Source: Cytophagales bacterium
Lineage (GTDB): Bacteria; Bacteroidota; Bacteroidia; Cytophagales; Cyclobacteriaceae
DNA: 64,000 nucleotides
Assembly (NCBI GenBank): GCA_020402945.1
Contig: JADBYQ010000057.1
Location: 1-64,000, forward strand
Reading direction: 5' to 3'
The notes below the pieces were generated by a model, which saw only the letters and a program-made list of their open reading frames with translations, searched no databases and was not told the origin of the DNA. Positions 60,483 through 64,000 of this stretch are shown one piece after another. The position numbers and the translations under genes were made by a program. The stretch's first letter is position 1; every line of letters begins with the position of its first letter.

Positions 60483-61490
60483 CTATTTATTTACTGAGGT
60501 GATTTGCTGATTTAGTTTCAATGCCTCAATGTGATTTCGCAGGGCGTCCTGCCAGGTAATATCGGCATCCCACTTGTTGCCGAGGAACAGATCACCATAA
60601 TCAAGATTTTTGAAAAAGAATTTATACACGGTTTGCTCTGCCAGTATGGTTTTAATTTGAATCTCATTGTTAACCACGATGGCAGTGGGTAATGAACGTG
60701 CTTGTTGCGTCATGTCAAAGCCCAATATCTCCTTGGCAAGTAATCCGCGCGTGTGGACATAACGTAAAATTGTTCGAAAGCCCTTAGCCGCCAATGCTGC
60801 TTCATCTGTTTGTGGATCTACGAGTTCATATTTAACCGGAAAATTTTCTTTGAGGTAGGCTTCTAGTTCTGCATCGGCAACTGCGTTTCCAAAACGAGGA
60901 ATGGCCGTTTTAAAGGTTTTTACAAGAGGTGAGAAATTTTGATTGATGCGACCTTTAAATACGCTCACGCTAAGATCTGTTTCAGGGAGATCATTGATAA
61001 GAAAATTTGTCTTCTTTAAATTACTCACGGCAAAACGATAGATGGTCTTCAGCAGTTCGTTCAGTGATGCGTTCTCTTGTTGCCACACCACACTGTTGTT
61101 TTCCACAAAGTCTTGCTTACCATTGAAGGGGCAAAACGTAAATCGATATCCTTTTTCATTCTTTTGAAATAGGATCAAATACTTTATTCCCCTAGACAAC
61201 AGGTTGGCCGCATAGGCCTTTCTATTTTCATGTCCTGCTAGTAAACGGGCTACATCAAAATAAGCAACGGCATCTATGCCTGTTTGTTGAAAGAAGGTGT
61301 GTGCTTCTTGCAACTCCTTCGGAGTAAAAGTGTTTTGGTAAACAACTACCGAGCGGGTAGAAATAAGTTCGGTGGGGATGGTGTTTTTGGGCGTCATTCG
61401 TGCCATAAGCTCAGACTCTTCTACTGAGAGTTGAGCAAGGCTCAGAAAAGGGATCATTACAAGAAAAGCAAACAAGAATTTCAAGAACAT
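60483..61490 (-). CDS. exported protein of unknown function
   Basis: 335 residues when started at the ATG at 61490, which gives a signal peptide ending LSLAQ. An alternative ATG at 61550 overlaps the TPR gene stop by one base (TGATG) and would give 355 residues and a long signal; translational re-initiation there is possible. The body shows a repeating alpha/beta layout (TPKELQEAHTFFQQTGIDAVAYF, then GIKYLILFQKNEKGYRFTF) reminiscent of nucleoside-hydrolase or SLH-type folds, but I do not recognise it. Forms a three-gene unit with the two genes upstream. Probably periplasmic. Confidence 0.65.
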   Translation of the reverse strand: MFLKFLFAFLVMIPFLSLAQLSVEESELMARMTPKNTIPTELISTRSVVVYQNTFTPKELQEAHTFFQQTGIDAVAYFDVARLLAGHENRKAYAANLLSRGIKYLILFQKNEKGYRFTFCPFNGKQDFVENNSVVWQQENASLNELLKTIYRFAVSNLKKTNFLINDLPETDLSVSVFKGRINQNFSPLVKTFKTAIPRFGNAVADAELEAYLKENFPVKYELVDPQTDEAALAAKGFRTILRYVHTRGLLAKEILGFDMTQQARSLPTAIVVNNEIQIKTILAEQTVYKFFFKNLDYGDLFLGNKWDADITWQDALRNHIEALKLNQQITSVNK

Positions 61491-61549
61491 AAAGGTTACG
61501 CACGAATAACGCGTGAATGAGCAAGCTATTGTTTTCAATAAAATAGCCA

Positions 61550-62398
61550 TCAGAATGTTTGGGCAATGGAAAGCTCTCTATCAATATCACTCAAATACAC
61601 TTTGTGCATCGGGTGAGTATACGGATCAAATCGTTTGTATCCCTTCAGGTAATAGGCTTTTGCTTTTTCCATAGCGGTTTTGTATTCTGCCTTAAGATTT
61701 TTCGATTTATAGATAAGCCCAAGATAATAATAGGGTTCAGCCAGGTAATCATTAAGGGCGATGGACTTCGTCAAAAAATCAATACCTCCATTCAAGTCGC
61801 CCGTTTCCATTTTTAGCACACCTAGGTGGAGGTAATCATAGACCATGGGCGAATATCCCTTTTTACCAAGCTGTGTTTCCATGATTTCAATCGCTTTACC
61901 TTTTTCACCGATTGCACTATAGCAAAGCGCTTTGACGATCGTTAGTTGATAGTCTCCATTTTGTGAGTACCCAATGTCATGAGGAAACAAGGTGTCCAAT
62001 CTTTCAAAGTCTTTGATCGCGCCTTTGTAATCTCTCAAAAACTGATAACGACACCAACCCCGATAGCCCAAATGAAGAGTGGGGTTCAATTCGACCGCTT
62101 TGTCGATCAACTTCTTCCACGTTACGAAGTCGCCACGTTTTAGATACGGTACCGATTTTTCCATGTAGGCATAATCCAATGCGGGGCATTGCTCGATGGC
62201 TTTGTCAAATTTCTCTTGAGATTTTCTGGATCCCTGTTCCCCTCCGCCCGTGGTTGCCAGTACGCATGCCTCATAGCATGGCATGTTATTCTCCATTTTG
62301 TAGATGTTGCAGTTAGGCTCGGCATAAGCAACCAACGCGAGTGACGTTAGTAGAAAAACAAAAACAAGTCGACCGGCAGACAGCATACTCTTGGTCAT
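61550..62398 (-). CDS. exported tetratricopeptide-repeat protein
   Basis: 282 residues. Signal peptide MTKSMLSAGRLVFVFLLTSLA, with cleavage after YAE-PNC or so; the mature start has two cysteines (CNIYKMENNMPCYEAC) that may form disulfides. It is followed by 5-6 TPR-like helix pairs (CPALDYAYMEKSVPYLKRGD, GYRGWCRYQFLRDYKGAIKDF, LAEPYYYLGLIYKSKNLK). A protein-interaction scaffold of the periplasm is likely. Its start overlaps the stop of the preceding lipoprotein gene by 4 bases and its stop touches the next gene, so all three are coupled. Confidence 0.78.
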   Translation of the reverse strand: MTKSMLSAGRLVFVFLLTSLALVAYAEPNCNIYKMENNMPCYEACVLATTGGGEQGSRKSQEKFDKAIEQCPALDYAYMEKSVPYLKRGDFVTWKKLIDKAVELNPTLHLGYRGWCRYQFLRDYKGAIKDFERLDTLFPHDIGYSQNGDYQLTIVKALCYSAIGEKGKAIEIMETQLGKKGYSPMVYDYLHLGVLKMETGDLNGGIDFLTKSIALNDYLAEPYYYLGLIYKSKNLKAEYKTAMEKAKAYYLKGYKRFDPYTHPMHKVYLSDIDRELSIAQTF

Positions 62399-62904
62399 GG
62401 CATAATCTCAATTAATTTTCCTCCCTCGATTTTGAAAGTCAGGTACTGATAGTAGTCAACAGGTTGCTCTGGATTTCCACCGACAATCCAACCACTTAAC
62501 TCTTTAGTCAAAGTCAAGATCTTCTCCACCAAGTTTTTGTCAAACGACATAGGCTGGTAGTCGTTACTCATTTCTTCAATTCTGTAGCGCCCGGTCTTGC
62601 CTTCACAATTCACAATGAAACGAATGGTAATGTAACCCGATTCTGCTGTTGATTCATTCTGTTTAAGAATTTCAAAATGTTTGTCAATGGCGGGTTTCTC
62701 TCCTTTGAATTGAAGACTTTTACCAAATTCGTAGTACTGAGGAATCCTTCCCGTGGTACAAACTTTAAAGTTAGGATCATCAATTTTTTCATCGAAAGCA
62801 GTATCACCAACGTGATTTGGGTAAACTGACTTTTGGGCCTTTGACTTTTGACAAGACGAATACACAACGAGCAACAGAAAAAGGCAACAGATTTTTCTAA
62901 TCAT
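62395..62904 (-). CDS. lipoprotein with TonB_C-like fold
   Basis: 169 residues. Lipoprotein signal MIRKICCLFLLLVVYSSC with the acyl Cys at about residue 18. The second half, ESGYITIRFIVNCEGKTGRYRIE then LTLTKELSGWIVGGNPEQPVDYYQYLTFKIEGGKL (quoted in part: GYITIRFIVNCEGKTG), follows the TonB C-terminal domain pattern, as seen in stand-alone Bacteroidota lipoproteins. A partner in envelope energy transfer or a plain binding domain. First gene of the three-gene unit; overlaps the next by 4 bases. Confidence 0.7.
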   Translation of the reverse strand: MIRKICCLFLLLVVYSSCQKSKAQKSVYPNHVGDTAFDEKIDDPNFKVCTTGRIPQYYEFGKSLQFKGEKPAIDKHFEILKQNESTAESGYITIRFIVNCEGKTGRYRIEEMSNDYQPMSFDKNLVEKILTLTKELSGWIVGGNPEQPVDYYQYLTFKIEGGKLIEIMP

Positions 62905-62906
62905 AA

Positions 62907-63227
62907 TTACAAAGCTAAAAAAACCCCCTCGTCATTTTCTTTCATCGGGAAAGTGACCAGGTCTCCCGATCGCTCACCTACTTCCCTTCCGGTTTTCATA
63001 TTAAAACGATAGCCGTGCCAGGGGCATACAACTTCACCCAAAAAATTTACTAGGCCCTTACTAAGTTGCTCCCCATTGTGCGAACATTTGTTTTCAACGG
63101 CATAAAAAGCTCCGCCTCTCATAACCAAACAAAGTGCTTGTCCACGAATAATCAATAACTGCGGCTTGTTTTCCGTCAACTTTTTGCGGGCTTCTTCACC
63201 AGACGAAAAGACTCTAATCCACTCCAT
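62907..63227 (-). CDS. Rieske [2Fe-2S] ferredoxin-like protein
   Basis: 106 residues. Rieske motif Cys-x-His ... Cys-x-x-His: CSHNGEQLS and CPWHGYRF, the normal spacing of 16 residues. Resembles the small ferredoxin component of dioxygenases and nitrite reductase small subunits (NirD). The partner is not in the window. The gene ends 2 bases before the lipoprotein gene, so they may share a transcript. Cytoplasmic. A minus-strand start at 63227 leaves a divergent spacer before the M20 gene. Confidence 0.9.
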   Translation of the reverse strand: MEWIRVFSSGEEARKKLTENKPQLLIIRGQALCLVMRGGAFYAVENKCSHNGEQLSKGLVNFLGEVVCPWHGYRFNMKTGREVGERSGDLVTFPMKENDEGVFLAL

Positions 63228-63236
63228 AAAAATTAG

Positions 63237-63267
63237 TTGGGCAAAGTACTGGTTTTTTCTACCTTGT
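63237..63267 (+). promoter_or_regulatory. candidate promoter of the M20 amidohydrolase
   Basis: TTG (63237-63239), 20 bases, then TACCTTGT (63260-63267), 6 of 8 positions of TAnnTTTG. Transcription would start near 63274, giving a leader of about 19 bases. Confidence 0.4.
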
Positions 63268-63292
63268 TCGTCACATACAGCTAAAACAAACT

Positions 63293-64000
63293 ATGGGAAA
63301 TAAACTTGCGTTTTTACTCTTGCTAGTGGCTTCCGTTGCTGCTGCTCAGGTCAACCCTAAACTACAGGCAAAGATAGAACAAGAAGCAAAAGCCATTGAG
63401 CCGAAATTAATAGAATGGCGTAGGCATTTTCATCAAAATCCAGAACTATCAAATCAGGAAATAAAGACGGGTGCCTACATCGCAGCACATCTTAAATCAT
63501 TGGGCATAGAAGTTCAGTATCCCGTAGCTAAAACAGGCGTTGTTGGTTTGTTGAGGGGAGCAAAGCCGGGCCCGGTAATTGCGTTACGCGCTGACATGGA
63601 TGCACTCCCCGTTGCAGAGCGAAACAGTTTACCGTTTGCTTCCAAAGAGAAGGTACTGTTCAATGGGCAAGAAACCGGTGTGATGCATGCTTGTGGCCAC
63701 GATGCACACATGTCTATTTTGATGGCCGTGGCTGAGATTCTGGCGAAGAATAAAAGCGAACTCAAGGGCACAGTAAAATTTTTCTTTCAGCCTGCGGAGG
63801 AGGGAGTTCCTGCGAGCGATGGCACATCAGGCGCAGAGCTAATGATAAAAGAAGGAGTGATGGAAAACCCCAAAGTAGATGTTGTGTTTGGCCTGCATAT
63901 TCAGTCGCTTACGCCAAGCGGAAAAATTACGTTTAAGCCGGAAGGATTAATGGCAGCCGTAGATGGCTTGTCGATAAAAGTTATGGGAAAGGGAGCGCAC
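63293..64000 (+). CDS. M20-family metal-dependent amidohydrolase (N-acyl amino acid amidohydrolase), cut by the window edge
   Basis: 236 residues are visible; the gene runs off the end. Signal peptide MGNKLAFLLLLVASVAAAQ, so the enzyme is exported. HipO/AmaA-type blocks: RRHFHQNPELSNQE, IALRADMDALPV with the metal Asp, GVMHACGHDAHMS with metal His/Asp and FFQPAEEG with the catalytic and metal Glu. Members remove acyl groups from amino acids such as hippurate or N-acetyl-amino acids. The last readable block (LSIKVMGKGAH) is the start of the dimerisation domain, so roughly 40% of the protein is missing only because of the window. Confidence 0.92.
   Translation, partial: MGNKLAFLLLLVASVAAAQVNPKLQAKIEQEAKAIEPKLIEWRRHFHQNPELSNQEIKTGAYIAAHLKSLGIEVQYPVAKTGVVGLLRGAKPGPVIALRADMDALPVAERNSLPFASKEKVLFNGQETGVMHACGHDAHMSILMAVAEILAKNKSELKGTVKFFFQPAEEGVPASDGTSGAELMIKEGVMENPKVDVVFGLHIQSLTPSGKITFKPEGLMAAVDGLSIKVMGKGAH

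Noticed and set aside
1-64000. CRISPR arrays, tRNA and rRNA genes
   Set aside because: No regularly spaced direct repeats and no TpsiC-type GGTTCGA words in tRNA context were found in any spacer.

Overview
The window looks like chromosome of a free-living member of the Bacteroidota, probably the order Cytophagales. Support: a 1198-residue secreted repeat protein ends in a type IX secretion (T9SS) sorting domain; there are a TonB-dependent receptor, a carboxypeptidase-regulatory-like domain protein and Bacteroidota-type families (YpdA, DUF4175, long IspH); and several promoters fit the Bacteroidota pattern TTTG, about 19 bases, TAnnTTTG. I see no rRNA, tRNA, CRISPR array, transposase or phage.

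Layout. 0.2-9.4 kb: cupin plus glucan phosphorylase, an rRNA methyltransferase-like enzyme, a MORN-type lipoprotein, an HtrA protease, a 57-residue protein, ispH and a frameshifted TonB receptor. 9.5-14.2 kb: minus-strand operon mqo-DUF952-VOC-ypdA, opposite a type II NADH dehydrogenase. 14.2-18.9 kb: a Cys-rich protein, an amidohydrolase, two palindromic repeats, a GHKL ATPase fused to a Shedu-like nuclease domain (probable defence gene), and a ydeI remnant. 18.9-21.7 kb: an Fnr-type regulator with a perfect Fnr box in front of a membrane-protein cassette that includes a small protein with diheme cytochrome b histidine spacing. 21.7-29.6 kb: T9SS repeat protein, DUF885 lipoprotein, MOSC protein and TPR protein. 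29.6-38.7 kb: a 258-base spacer with clustered DnaA-box-like sites, then a minus-strand run (Ig-like lipoprotein, methyltransferase, mnmG, ybeY, RsbW-like kinase, DUF4175 protein). Two parS-like sites lie between mnmG and ybeY. Together these suggest the window lies at or near oriC.

38.8-44.1 kb: small conserved proteins, an alpha/beta hydrolase and a YceI-porin-YceI group divergent from a MarR regulator. 44.3-51.1 kb: marR-fadN-fadA-fadE, a beta-oxidation operon. Two different four-helix-bundle (S23/IVP family) genes sit in its spacers, each enclosed by long inverted repeats, like the intervening sequences of 23S rRNA genes. 51.2-54.2 kb: ArsC-like protein, a regulatory-domain/thioredoxin-fold protein and a DDAH-family hydrolase. 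54.3-58.3 kb: an A/T-rich island with an Eco57I-type DNA methylase, a PD-(D/E)xK partner and a truncated relic. 58.4-64 kb: amino-acid permease, small membrane proteins, an overlapping three-gene unit, a Rieske protein and the start of an M20 amidohydrolase cut by the window edge.

The strongest leads are the inverted-repeat/four-helix-bundle cassettes in the fad operon, the GHKL-Shedu fusion, the oriC/parS candidate and the Fnr box-cytochrome b unit. All were read by eye, with no database search.
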